The notes: generated by a model from the letters alone, not told the origin. Counted from the first letter of the stretch, positions 21,056-31,380 are shown. The stretch is 64,000 bases of DNA from Diphasiastrum complanatum (GCA_029204225.1 CM055096.1:63331240-63395239); one strand, 5' to 3'. Program-made: numbers and translations.

Positions 21056-21778
21056 GTGATGCTGCTGAATAATGATGAGAAGCTACAAGAGTACCTGAGG
21101 GCATCGAGCTGGAAAAGGATCGATCCATACCACGTGCCGATCAAAAGAAGAGATCCTTGGGAGAAAACAAAACCAGCCGAGCGACAAGTCAATTGGTCTA
21201 TCATTCCAGGAATTGACTCAAGCTCAACGTTTGACAAGTATCAAAACGCTCTACAAAAGTTTGGATATACTTCTAGGGAAAGTGCAAATACCGTGGTCCA
21301 AGAAAGTGCCTTTATTGTGATGTTAGAGTGCTACTGGGATAAAGGGCTACCACCCATCAGGTTGGATGTTAATCAATCCTTGCAAACAGAAGACACGCAA
21401 CTAATGATGGCAAGGCTTTATCTGCGAGCTGCATTCACTTCTAGTCAGTACGTATAGATGATCGAGAAGTGGTATGGAAATAAGTTCATACTCGGAATGA
21501 AGCCATACATGGGTCCTATTCCGTTGGGTGCAAAGATGAGGTTCATCACATTTGAAGCCATTGGAAGGAAGATCGGCTATGAAAAGTCTCTTGATAAAAG
21601 AAAAGCTGAAAAAGACAAGCAAGAGACTCTCAGTTGCAGGGCTGTCCTGAAAAACTGCTGCAAATCAAAGTTTTGCCGAGACACCCAATTACCGAAGTCA
21701 ATAAGTTTTTGGTTTTACGTAGGCAAGTGCGGATCCATGCCTTTCAAAGAACCACACGTCAAAGCTGGAGCAATGTAG
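21056..21778 (+). pseudogene. Unidentified ORF remnant of about 240 aa
   Basis: An open frame at 21056-21457 (EYLRASSWKRIDPYHVPIKR) continues after one stop as 21458-21778 (IEKWYGNKFILGMKPYMGPI). Composition is protein-like, with balanced charged and aromatic residues and only one stop in about 240 codons. No motif is recognised. It runs in the same direction as the coiled-coil remnant upstream and may belong to the same polyprotein. It is cut at 21779 by the truncated B LTR. Confidence 0.4.
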
Positions 21779-22420
21779 TGGAACAACAACTGAGTGGAGA
21801 CAAAATGTACTCTAATTAATATCAACAAGGAGTACAATCACATCAAGTGACACTTCAGTTGGTTGATCGTGATAACACTGGCTACCGAGTGATAACTCTA
21901 ATTGTTGTGTGTGATAACACATGCAACGGAACAATCTGAATGAATTGATAAAAACAATAATAAGAAGTTTTAGATATCATAAGATTATCAAAATCGTTGA
22001 AGCTATTTTTTGATGAAGATTTATACCTTGATAGACTACTCAAAATATATATAACTGATATTTTCTGTAGTTATTACAACTGCCTTAGACTATCGTTGGG
22101 TTGGAATACTGACCAGCAATATCAAATTTTACTTTGGGATCGAAAAATTACATTGTGTCAAAAAATTTACATAGGGCCGAAAATATATTGAGGGTCAAAA
22201 ATTACACCCGCTGATCCAATCTGATCCAAGGTTAGAAAAATTAGACCCGATCCGATCCGATCCAGGGTCGAAAATCTCTTTGTTAGGCTTGACAATGGGT
22301 CAGATTTTTTTTTTCGATCTTCTGAAAAAACTCGAGCCTTCTGTTTTCTTGGTTTTGAAAAGTTGTTAGGATAATCATTTACAAATGGATTTGAGGCTGA
22401 GCATCAATCGAATTCCAACA
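21779..22420 (-). repeat. Copia B 3' LTR, truncated
   Basis: On the minus strand the LTR starts TGTTGGAATTCG at 22420, preceded by the purine tract taagggggag. It runs parallel to 16697-17365 and is cut at 21779. It keeps the GGGTCGAAAAATT word series (22130-22320). Confidence 0.85.
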
Positions 22421-23690
22421 CTCCCCCTTAATGTGGGTAGAGCATAGAACTTTGATCTTCAGATTTAACTTGTCGCTGAATCTAAGCTGGTGCTCTTTTG
22501 TCAGAGCCGTTGTGAAGTAATTTGCTGCCATTAGATTTGTCTTGTTGGGTCAATTTTTGTACTCCATGACAGCAGTTGGCTGGAACTTTATTAGACTTTT
22601 TGAAGTCCAGTGCTAACTTGCATTTTAGATCCTTCATCAAATTCAGATTGATACTAAATAGTAGAATATCATCTACATAAAGAGTGGAGTTGCTGAAAAA
22701 ATCCGATACATACTTGAAATAAATATTCGAGCCTGCCGAGTTTGGATAGAAACCATTCTCGTTTAGTAATGCTGATTTGGTGTCCATTGTTGCTTCGCAC
22801 TGGTCAACATCAGTAGATGACTTTGCCTCAGAATTTGTATTTAATTTCTACACAAAGTAGCAGGTTGGATCATCCCTAAATAGGGATGGAGGCTGTTGGT
22901 TCGATTTGTCTTTCTTGGTTGAGATTCAACCCTCTGATGTGATCTGATCTGTTGAGATTTTGACTCATTTTCCAAGTCAGTATCGATTTTCTGATTTTTG
23001 ACCCTTGGGTCGGAATTTGTTGTAGTTTTTCTTTATGGTCGCAAAGTTGGTCTTCCAGAAAAATGACATTTCTGCTCGTGAATGCTTGCTGATTGTCCAA
23101 GTTGTAGAGCTTGTATGTCTTCTGATCTGGAGAGTAGCCGATAAAAATTGATCTACTGCTGGTCGACCTTTGAATTGGAATTGGATTTTTTTTTACCCTG
23201 GGGTCGGATTTTGACTGTTCGATCTTTGGGTCGGTTTTTGTTGTTGATCAGCATAGATCTTATTGAAAGCTTTTTATCCAATCACTCTAATATTTGTGAG
23301 TAATGGCTTCGATCCTGTCCACACCTCATAAGGTGTATTGTCATTTAGGGCTTTGTTGATGGATCAATTTGTAAGTAGGTTGTTGTGGTAATAGCTTCTG
23401 CCCAAAATTTATTTGGAAGAGAGGTATGGGCCAACATGCTTTTGGAAATAGCAATGAGTGTCTAATTCTTCCTTTGAGCTACACCTTTGGACCGAGGTGA
23501 GTGGCTGATCTGTAGTTGTATTCCATTGGCTTTGCAAAAGACTTTGAACTTGATGGAGATAAATACTCTTCATCCATCAGAGTGTAGAGCTTTGATTCTT
23601 CAAATCGAATTTTTTGCTGATGCTTTGAACTGCTTGAAGAGTTTGAAGGTATCGGATTTTTCCTTCAAAAAATAAGTTGCAGTCTTCCAA
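22421..23690 (-). pseudogene. pol: Copia B integrase, RT and RNase H scraps
   Basis: Reading leftward on the minus strand: TATYFLKEKSDTFKLFKQFK (integrase core, 23600-23690), a decayed integrase with FWAEAITTT near 23400, an integrase-to-RT linker (DNQQAFTSRNVIFLEDQL at about 23045-23100), RT with ENGFYPNSAGSNIYFKYV and the catalytic LYVDD (22675-22760), and a scrap of RNase H end near 22440-22560. Large parts of RT and RNase H are deleted. Four or more GGGTCGGATTTT words sit in the linker (22998-23245). The join to family A sequence is at about 23690. Confidence 0.85.
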
Positions 23691-24847
23691 ATACCTCTTC
23701 TTGAAGATGGATCCTCCTTGGTCCTATCATCAAGAGTAATGTTGACATAGCATGTGCATCCAAAGGTTCTTAGAAAGTTGACACTCGGCCTGGTAAATCC
23801 ATGAATATCCGAATGTACAAGTGGAAAAGGCTTTGTAGATTTAGATATAGATCTAGTATAGGGTTGTCTATGTGACTTTGACAAAGCACAAGAATCACAA
23901 ACATGTTTGATGCCACTTAAGGAGCTTGGAAGACCTATCACAATCTTCTTCCTAGCCATTACCTCCAATGACTTGAAGTTGAGATGTCCCATCCTTTTAT
24001 GCCAAACCTCTTGAATATGTATTTGCTCCCTTGCAACACATCCAACTTGGTTAGCAATAACACAAGCATCTAGTTTGAACAACTTCCTTGTCTTTTATCT
24101 TTTCCAACCAAGACATCCTTCCTTTTGATCAAACAAGCATCTCCATCAAACTCCACCTTGAGGCCTTTACTTAGCATTTGACTCACAGTAAGCAAATTCT
24201 TGGTAATAGATGGAATAAACAAGACATCCTCCAAATGAACATTCCTATTTGTAGAGAGAGAAATAGGAATTGTGCCAATCCCTTTGATTGCACACTCACC
24301 ATCATTGGCCGTGTAGATCACCCTCTTGTCATCTCCATATGCCAACAAAGAAGTGAAGTACTCTATGTGAAAGGTCATGTGTGAACTTGCTCCACTATCA
24401 ATCCACCAAGGATCTAGATCTCCATCATTAGCAAGCATACATGAAGACATCACAAAAGCATCATCATTTGCATCTTGAACATCCAAACCATCCTCATCAA
24501 GAGTAAGATTACCTTGCTTGTCTCCTTGATCTCTCTTCTTCTTGTAGCACTCACTTGCAAAGTGTCCTTTGATGCCACAATAGAAGCACTTGAGCTTTGA
24601 TCTATCCTTCTTTATGCCACTTGAAGAAGCATCCACTTGATCTTGCCCTTTACACCACTTACTTTTGGTTTTGCCCTTGAATTTACCCTTTGTGAACATA
24701 ACATCCTCTTGAAGTGTCGATGTAGATCCACTTCTTGCTTGAAGCCTATCGATTTTGGTGTAGAATCCTCTCTAGCATGCTCTAGACTTGATATCTTCAC
24801 CAAATCATTGATAGACTTGATTTCCTCCTGCATAATGTGAAACACAA
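23691..24847 (-). pseudogene. gag: Copia A3 gag, protease and integrase start
   Basis: From 24847 leftward: a gag C-terminal part with a zinc knuckle (CFYCGIKGHFASECYKKK, about 24530-24590), the protease active site WWIDSGASSHMTFH (about 24375-24415, intact Asp-Ser-Gly), LTVSQMLSKGLKVEFD, the HHCC finger (WHKRMGH...CDSCALSKSH, about 23880-23995), then a jump from HSDIHG (near 23810) to the later integrase phrase FGCTCYVNITLDDRTKED. So the catalytic core is deleted, as is most of gag, because the primer-binding site lies only about 20 bp from the frame. The sequence leaves family A at RRGI (23690). Confidence 0.9.
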
Positions 24848-24859
24848 GCTCTGATACCA
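24848..24859 (-). other. Primer-binding site of copia A3 (Met-tRNA type)
   Basis: The minus strand reads tggtatcagagc directly after the LTR end TTTCACA at 24860. It fixes the right boundary of the family A LTR. Confidence 0.85.
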
Positions 24860-25105
24860 TGTGAAAGATTTCAGATCTTTAGGATCCAATCCCACTTAAA
24901 TGATCTTTGGTTAGAAAGAGAAATACACTACCAATCTCACCAATGTAGAAAAATCAACATCTACACGCAAAACGAGATGCAAACACTAATAGAACCTGAT
25001 CCAACTTGAATGAAATGATAAAGTACTGTTGCTGTCCGTACAAAACCAACAAGCTACTGTATTTCACACCTGTGGATCCGAAAATAGCAATAACACTAAT
25101 GTAAA
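24860..25105 (-). repeat. Copia A3 5' LTR, 3' part only
   Basis: The sequence is the reverse complement of about 16225-16471 of the complete A LTR. Similarity ends near 25105, so the upstream part of this LTR, with its promoter, is lost. Confidence 0.8.
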
Positions 25106-25690
25106 ATTGAACAATGGTATGTGTGCTACTAGACAGAAAGAGAGGGAGTCTATGAGCCGCAAAACCTACAAAAAACTCAGTGGGTCTCTTATGAATGCTA
25201 TAGTGTGTACTCAACCTATAGGCTGCAATAACAAAATTAGGTAATTTTCTAGTGAATTTGAGAGTTCATTGTTCACGATGCTATATCACGTTGTATGACA
25301 AGGCATGAAAAAATGATGAGATAACAAGGAGCTAGCCATGTTGCCATGTGGTTGACTTCCTTGTTGGCGAGCCGCAAATACATGTGGCGATTGATCAACT
25401 ATGCTAGCCATTTTTTGTCTTAAAGTTATGCATTTTCAAAACCCACCATCTTAGTAAGAGATGAGGCCCCACCCTCATCTAGAAGTGGAGCTTGTCTGGA
25501 AGATATAACCCCACCATTAACCAAGCTTCTCCACCCTTGGATGATGCCTTTTGGTATTACAGACTTGGACACACGCTTGGACTATGTTGGAACCTGGATG
25601 CTACTCTCACTTGTGGTTCGAAATTAGGTCCTCCTTCATATCACCTCACGTTTTTCTCATCAAAAGTTTCCAAAAATGCCCGCCAGTTGA
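25106..25690. other. No gene seen
   Basis: The stretch has no long convincing frame and no similarity that I recognise. It separates the copia complex from the host gene. Confidence 0.35.
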
Positions 25691-25697
25691 TACTAAT

Positions 25698-25792
25698 CTG
25701 ATAATCAGCTCATTTATCAATTAAGAGAACCCTAAACCTAGCCTGCTAGCTGATAATCAGCTCATTATCAAGAACCCTAGCCCTAACCTGGT
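25698..25792 (+). repeat. 52-bp tandem duplication with telo-box-like words
   Basis: CTGATAATCAGCTCATT is found at 25698 and again at 25750. In both copies it is followed by AGAACCCTA, then AACCTAG or GCCCTAA. AACCCTA-type words (telo-box-like) recur near 25728, 25772 and 25845. Such words are common in plant promoters and 5' leaders. Confidence 0.7.
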
Positions 25793-25862
25793 ACCCTGGT
25801 GTAGTGCACTTTTTTTCCACTAGAAAAAATGAAACGCGCATGAAGCCCTAGCCCTAAGCGGC

Positions 25863-25868
25863 CACGTG
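25863..25868 (+). promoter_or_regulatory. G-box (CACGTG)
   Basis: A palindromic CACGTG in the context gccacgtggc lies about 310 bp before the start codon of the host gene candidate. The surrounding 25840-26100 region is more GC-rich than its neighbours, consistent with a promoter and 5' leader. No clear TATA box was fixed. Confidence 0.4.
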
Positions 25869-26174
25869 GCCCACTTGAGCATTCAGAAAGCACCCTTCTC
25901 ACCGTCACGATCGCTGCCTTCTCGCTCGCTCGCTAGCGATGGACGTCGAATAAAAAAAGATAATGGATGGATGATGCACCAGCACGATCCGTAGCGAGAG
26001 AATGGGGATTCTGATCTAAGAAAGCCATCGTCTCATGTCTACATCGTGTTGAACAATGCTCATGTCTCATGTCCCCAATCCTGTTGTTCTCACTGAAAGG
26101 TGAGTTTCGGGGGAGGTAATTCTTTATTGTGTGCTTCTTTCCTGGTGCTTCTTTTGCAAGTTTGGTGGTGAGAT

Positions 26175-27631
26175 ATGAAAGAGGCTGACTCTGGATGCAG
26201 CAGCAGCATCAGCAACAGGGACGTGTCGTTCATGAGCGGCTGCTGCCTCGGGAAGAATCGGTGCAAAGCATGGACACTTGCCATTATTTTGTTTCTTGCT
26301 TGCTGGTCGATGCTTTCCGCGAGCGCGGGGCTAGCCATGAAGTGGTACGGACAAAATCCTCTTGGAAGCGGAAAGAATTACGAAGACATTATGAATCTGT
26401 TAGATCCACTTGTAAGTTATCTCATCATCATCATGATTATCACATTTAGAAATCCCCGTACGACGATCATAGTCCTTACTATCGTGTTTTGCACTTGTTG
26501 TCGAATCTGTAAGCGTCTTTTTTTCATTCACTTACTGGATGTTTACGGATTCGTATGCTATGAGGATATTGACCATACCGATTTGCGTATTATGAGGAAG
26601 CTATTCTGCGGTATAAAATGTTCGTGGATTCGTATTTGTGAAGAAATTACTCTCTGCGTTATAATGTGTTCATGGATTTGCAATTCTGAAGAGACTACTC
26701 TCTGCCTTAGCAAATGTTCATTCGTTTGCTTTTGTCGTAAGGAAACTACTGTCTGCGTTTTAAAGTGTTAATGGATTTGCACATAAATGGAAGCTACTCT
26801 TGGCGTTGCATACTCTCAGGAACTTACTGTCTACGATATAAGTGTTCATAAACTTGCAATCTATATGGACTTTATTCTCTGAGTTATGAAATGCTCATGG
26901 ATTTGCATATTACAAGAAAACTTCTCTCTGCGTCATAAATGTTCATGGATTTGCATATCATAAGGAGATCGCTCTGCATTATCATGAAATTGTATGTTTT
27001 AAGAAAAGTACACTATGCTATAAATGTTCATGGTTTTGCATATTATTACAAGGAAACTGCTTTCGGCCTCATAAAATGTTTATTGATTCCCATTTTATTG
27101 TAAGTTCCTGGGTTATTCAATGTTCATGGATTTGTATATGTCAAGGACACTGCTCTCTGCTTTATAAAATGTTTATGGACTTGTTTGCTCATCATTTAAG
27201 GAAGTCTCTGCATAATAAATGTCCTTGGATTTGCAGATTATATGCAAACTACTTTGTGCATCATAAAATGTTCATGGATTTACAAATTGTAAGGAAATTG
27301 ATCTCTGCGTCATAAAATGTTCATGGACTTGGGAGAAGTTATTATTTAGAGTGCAAAATCTTCTGTGAAAGTAAGGATTCTGTTATTTTACTCATGGAAA
27401 ATGCAGGAAATGGAAGTAAGGGAGAAGATTGTGAGGCATGCATGGGATAGGTATGTGTACAATCCTCGAGCAAGACTTGGCAATTTTTGGTATGATGCTT
27501 TTGAGGCGGCTTACGAAGACTTGGATACAGATGATAATGCTACCAAAGATGCTGCTATTAGAGAGATTGCTAGGTTGTCACTGCTTGCATTTGAGGTGGA
27601 TCTGAACACGGGAAGACCGGTATGTGAATAA
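26175..27631 (+). CDS. Host gene: small predicted membrane protein, at least two exons
   Basis: Exon 1 is 26175-26411 (79 codons) and ends at a strong donor (CTT|GTAAGT). Exon 2 starts at 27407 after ATGCAG, in the same phase, and ends either at a donor at 27620 (CCG|GTATGT) or by reading on to a stop at 27629-27631. The protein has a Cys/Ser-rich N-terminus, one hydrophobic helix at residues about 32-54 (WTLAIILFLACWSMLSASAG), then a soluble part with acidic helices (NFWYDAFEAAYEDLDTDDNA, IREIARLSLLAFEVDL). This suggests a signal anchor or signal peptide. There are no stops or frameshifts, unlike all neighbours. I do not recognise the family. More exons may follow downstream, but I could not identify them. 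Intron 1 (994 bp) is filled with a minisatellite. Confidence 0.65.
26550..27335 (+). repeat. Minisatellite of about 55-60 bp units in intron 1
   Basis: About thirteen degenerate copies of a unit built on ATAAAATGTTCATGGATTTG, followed by a variable AT-rich part and AAGGAAACTACTCTCTGCGT, fill most of the intron. Copies start near 26615, 26665, 26720, 26770, 26840, 26895, 26945, 27020, 27080, 27120, 27165, 27215, 27265 and 27315. The open frame that runs on from exon 1 to 26771 is an artefact of this array. Confidence 0.85.
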
Positions 27632-29471
27632 CTTTTTATTATGGCGTATAAAAATACTAGACTATCAATCAAATGTATTGCACCATTAATATAAGCTTGT
27701 GTCAGTTTAGTTGCCTAGCAATGCTATTGGATCCTCATTTCGTGTCTGTTTTTATGAAGCACACACTCATGGACCAAGCGATGCATTTCCTGAAGATATT
27801 TGTGAATTAAATTTTATTTGAGGGAAAGATATTGGTGAATTAGCTCTTATTTGAGGGTAGAGCCAATACGATGTCTCTCAGGCTTTATTGCATCTCATGG
27901 TTGCTTATTGGGGACATTAGAGGGAAACAGTTGATAGTCGAATAATTACTTTATGATATATGCGGGGCCTAAGAGCTTCATCAGTCACATCAGGACCTAT
28001 GGAGATGCGTCTTTTAAGCATATTTACCAGCAACTTGTTGATGCCTATTGAGTCTTTAATATCAAAATCAAGCAGTATGAACCCAATAGAAAGCAGTAAT
28101 TGTCTATAGTTCTCCCACAAAGGATCACAGAACTATGACAATAGCTTGCAAAGGTAGTGTGTTCATATTAAAAGACAGTCTACACCTTCAAGGGAAAATT
28201 TTCTGAAGGCCCACGTCACCTTTGTAGAGTGTTTCATTGAGCAGCCTTTAATCTACTTTTGAAGTATCTTAAGTTTGTTCTATGAAGAACTTTGAATTCG
28301 GTTATGGGGCCATGGTGGCTCGTTCTATGTTAAATGAGCACTATTGAAGGGGCCTACATTTATTAGTCAACCTTTGGGGTGACCATTGGTAGAAATTAAT
28401 TTGGGGTGCTCTGTTTCTGTAGGAGAAAATAGATGAGTAAGATATTTCACAAAGATATCGATAGGTTAGGGTTTTATAGTGCATACTTCAAGGAAGACAT
28501 CCAACACATTCACATGATTGAACACAAATCTGCGTTATGAACTTGTTTTATCATTAGAGGTCACCGCATTGGACTTACATCAATAGCAAATGTTGAATCA
28601 AAAAGTTCCAATGCAAGAGTGTGTGGGCAACTTAGTTAATTGGTAGCTTGATTTACCTGACCGTATCTTGGCGTACTATAAGTTATGCAGTTAGCATGCT
28701 AAATGCTGTAAAGATTTTGCTTGTATTTGCAAAATTTTTGATTCGGGAACTAAACTGAATCAAGTCAAGTCCTCAATAGGAACTTATAGCCCTATGTCCT
28801 TTCTTGCAAGGATGTAAACAAAAGTCACGTCATTCTCACTTTACCCATTTCTATATGCTTTGTGGAAATTTCATAAACTTGCTAAAAGACGTAGGCTTTG
28901 TTGTCATAGCTTGTAAGAAACTAATCTGGAGGATTTGAAGTATCGTATTGATTAACTAGTTCAAGATGTTTTTAACAACAAATGAAAAGAAACTCAATGC
29001 AAAATGTGGAAAGTAGAAAAGGTTTTTTTGAGTCTTGTTGGCTTTAGAAACAAAAATTACTAATGTCAAAGAAGAAAAGATTGCTAAAATTGTTGAAGTT
29101 GACGTTTATTCTCCGTTGCACTTCCTCTTGGGATTTTTGCACAATTCTCTAGGCAATTGTTTATCCCAACGAAGGATGAGCATTCCCATGGGTACTGATT
29201 ATGCCATTTAGGCAACAAACTTTTATCATTTTTCTTATAAATTTGACTTTGATCAAGATTGAATTTTTGTGGTACTTGTCTTAACTAGGAGATGTATTGA
29301 TGACTTTTTTGCTCCCGATCTTTTTGATTAGGGTAGTTTTTGTATAAAGACCCAAATGTGTTTGGAGGAGGAATTTCATCCCAAAGACTTGTGTATTCAT
29401 TTTAAAAGTCATGCATTTTTTTGTAAGTCAGATTGAGCTAGGTTTATTGGTTGATATTTTTGTAGAAGGTT
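27632..29471. other. Possible intron 2 or intergenic, no exon recognised
   Basis: The sequence is AT-rich. There is a short minus-strand frame at 27917-28120 with no known motif. I could not identify a third exon or a polyadenylation region with any confidence. Confidence 0.3.
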
Positions 29472-29576
29472 GACATGCCCACCAAGGCTTGGCTCAGTTG
29501 GTTAGCTTGGCATCCAAAGTTTCTTTGGTCCTAGGTTCAAACCCCCTTGGAAACCAAGATGCATCGACATGCCCAC
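29472..29576 (+). repeat. tRNA-derived insertion (SINE head or tRNA pseudogene) with 11-bp target duplication
   Basis: The insert 29483-29565 has an A-box-like TGGCTCAGTTGGTTAGC and a B-box-like GGTTCAAACCC, the internal Pol III promoter elements. CCAAGG near its start can pair with CCTTGG near 29545-29550, like an acceptor stem. It is flanked by identical 11-bp direct repeats gacatgcccac at 29472-29482 and 29566-29576. It is too degenerate in the T-stem to be a working tRNA. Confidence 0.6.
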
Positions 29577-30089
29577 AAGAAGGCACAACCGGAGCCATGT
29601 CCAGATATAACCCAAAGGCAAGTTTGACTACAGATCTACATAAAAAGTATCTTTTGATATTTTGAGGTTATCGATCCTTGTGCTTCCTCAAGGATATCTT
29701 ATGGACTTGTTCGATCAAATAAAAGAGGTTACTGGCACAATTTGTACCTTCAAAGAGAGCTCTTAGTTCACAATTCATATCCCTCCATAACATACAAGAG
29801 AAGCTAGCAAATTTGCTTTTTGAAGCTATTCCCGACAATTTATCATGCATGATACATACATGTCAATATTTGCTCTTTGCATAAAGGTGTAGCGATCCTC
29901 TATTGCTTTCTTGAATGTGTGAAAGGTGAGTGGCAAGGCCATGCAAGGTCAAAGTTGAGTAATTGATCGATTTTCGGTAATTCAAGTCTCTTATTATTAT
30001 TTTTAACAATTGTATTGATAATCATTGGATCGTATTACAACAGCCTCGAGACCTTTGTTTGTCAAATTTTTGACATTTGTCTAAAGATA
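29577..30089. other. No gene seen
   Basis: AT-rich sequence with only short frames, among them a 60-aa minus-strand one (29668-29850) that shows no motif. Confidence 0.35.
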
Positions 30090-30769
30090 TAGTCCGGCTC
30101 TGACGTATTCCCGACACGACCAGTTACTAGGGGCCGAGGGCCATGATATTGGCGAGGTCAGTAACTGGGATGGACACCAGGGGACCAGTTGGGTCCGGTG
30201 CGTCACAGGTCGTGACCCGGTGTGACCGCCTGACAGGATGTCAGTAGGCGGAGTTATGACCGTATGCATAGTTGCACGAATCGCGGTTCGAACCATTTGA
30301 ACCATTCGGAGCTGGTTCGAACTGAAATCCCGTTCAAACCGGGAAAAAAAAAAACCACCCCCAAAAGCCGAAAAAACTTTTTGGAAATAAATAAATAAAT
30401 AAATATATTTTCCGGTTCGAACCAGCCTGGCCTGTTCGAATTGGTTCGAACCGGTCGAATCGGCTTGTAACCTTGACCGTATGACCCTAGTTGTCAGTAG
30501 CGGAGGTGCCTCTGTTGGACGAGCAGCTAGCTGGGTGACCGTGTGTGTCACAGGTCCATGACGGGGCACGGGGGTGGTGCCTTAGAGTCAAGCATTGATT
30601 GCGATTTCATGGAACCATGGGGACTGATCGCCCCTTGCATGGCAGCCATGTGTCCCCAGCCCAGAATAGCAATTAGATAGACTCAAGAGGAGGGCACCTA
30701 TGGATGGGTGGATCATTCCTCACACCGGCCATCAGAGTTTGAGAGATCCTGGGAGATTGGAGTGCAACA
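30090..30769 (+). repeat. Gypsy 5' LTR (left end uncertain), carrying a MITE
   Basis: The sequence is GC-richer than its surroundings and ends with ...gtgcaaca directly before a decayed Met-tRNA primer-binding site. The left border is set only by the change in composition near 30090. A 207-bp inverted-repeat element is inserted at 30267-30473. The long minus-strand frame 30081-30569 runs through both and is not believed. Confidence 0.5.
30267..30473. mobile_element. MITE with GGTTCGAACC-rich inverted ends
   Basis: The ends are imperfect inverted repeats of about 50 bp, built around GGTTCGAACC and ending GCTGGTTCGAAC / GTTCGAACCAGC. The centre is AT-rich (poly-A and aaataaataaat). Identical 10-bp direct repeats tgaccgtatg flank it at 30257-30266 and 30474-30483. 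A target duplication of 9-11 bp fits Mutator-like non-autonomous elements. A related scrap appears at 37795-37848. Confidence 0.7.
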
Positions 30770-30770
30770 T

Positions 30771-30785
30771 TTGATATCAGAGCCT
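30771..30785 (+). other. Decayed primer-binding site
   Basis: The bases ttgatatcagagcct correspond to tggtatcagagcc with two changes. They follow the probable LTR end ACA at 30769. Confidence 0.6.
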
Positions 30786-31380
30786 CGTTCTAGAGAGAGA
30801 ATCGCCCGTTCTAGAGAGATAAAGTGCAAAAAAACACTATTTTTCAGCTTTCCTTGGGAGATTTTGGAGGGAGAAAGGGGGCCAATTCTCTTCCATGGGC
30901 AAATAACTGTAGGAGCAGTCTAGATTCAGCATTAGATCTCTATATCCACATGTGGGTAGCTGTAGAGAGAGAAAAGGGTGTTTTTGGGCCGTTTTGGAGC
31001 TGAACAGCCCTAGGAAATCATTTTTTTGAGGGAGAAATTGTTGTCAGATCATTCTGAGATTTTGGCAGTTGGTGGACAGCATTAGGGCGCCCTCATTCAG
31101 CTTGCTTTCACCCGATTTGGAGCTGTTGTTGCGGAGATATCGCAAAAAAACAGTTTTTAAACGTTTTTTAGGGCTGTTGCAGTTGAAGTCGCATAACTTT
31201 CTGGTCTTTTGTTCGTTTGACCTGAAATTTGGCACGAAGTCTCCTCATTGGAGGGCGACCTACCTCAACTATACCTCCTGCCCAACTGAAAACTGAAAGT
31301 ACAGGTTTCCTATCGTAGTTACAGGCTGTTTTTTGTCCATTTTCTCGTTCTAGAGTCAAGCCTGGTATGTCGGCCTCCTT
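30786..31380 (+). other. Gypsy leader
   Basis: Untranslated leader with repeated tctagagagaga phrases (30790-30820). No gag remains; the element goes from leader to RT, so gag and protease have been deleted. Confidence 0.5.

Noticed and set aside
22482-22787. Single continuous RT protein
   Set aside because: The open frame joins the RT catalytic segment to an RNase H end across a deletion. It is a fusion by decay, not a working enzyme.
26412-26771. Single-exon reading of the host gene (198 aa)
   Set aside because: After a strong GTAAGT donor at 26412 the frame runs into the intronic minisatellite and becomes Ile/Cys-rich without protein character. Exon 2 at 27407 continues in phase with normal composition.
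29483-29565. Functional tRNA gene
   Set aside because: A and B boxes are present, but the T-stem does not pair well, no convincing anticodon arm can be drawn, and the target duplication shows it is an insertion.
30081-30569. 162-aa minus-strand open frame
   Set aside because: It runs through an LTR and the whole MITE inside it, with no protein motif. The openness follows from GC-rich repeat sequence.
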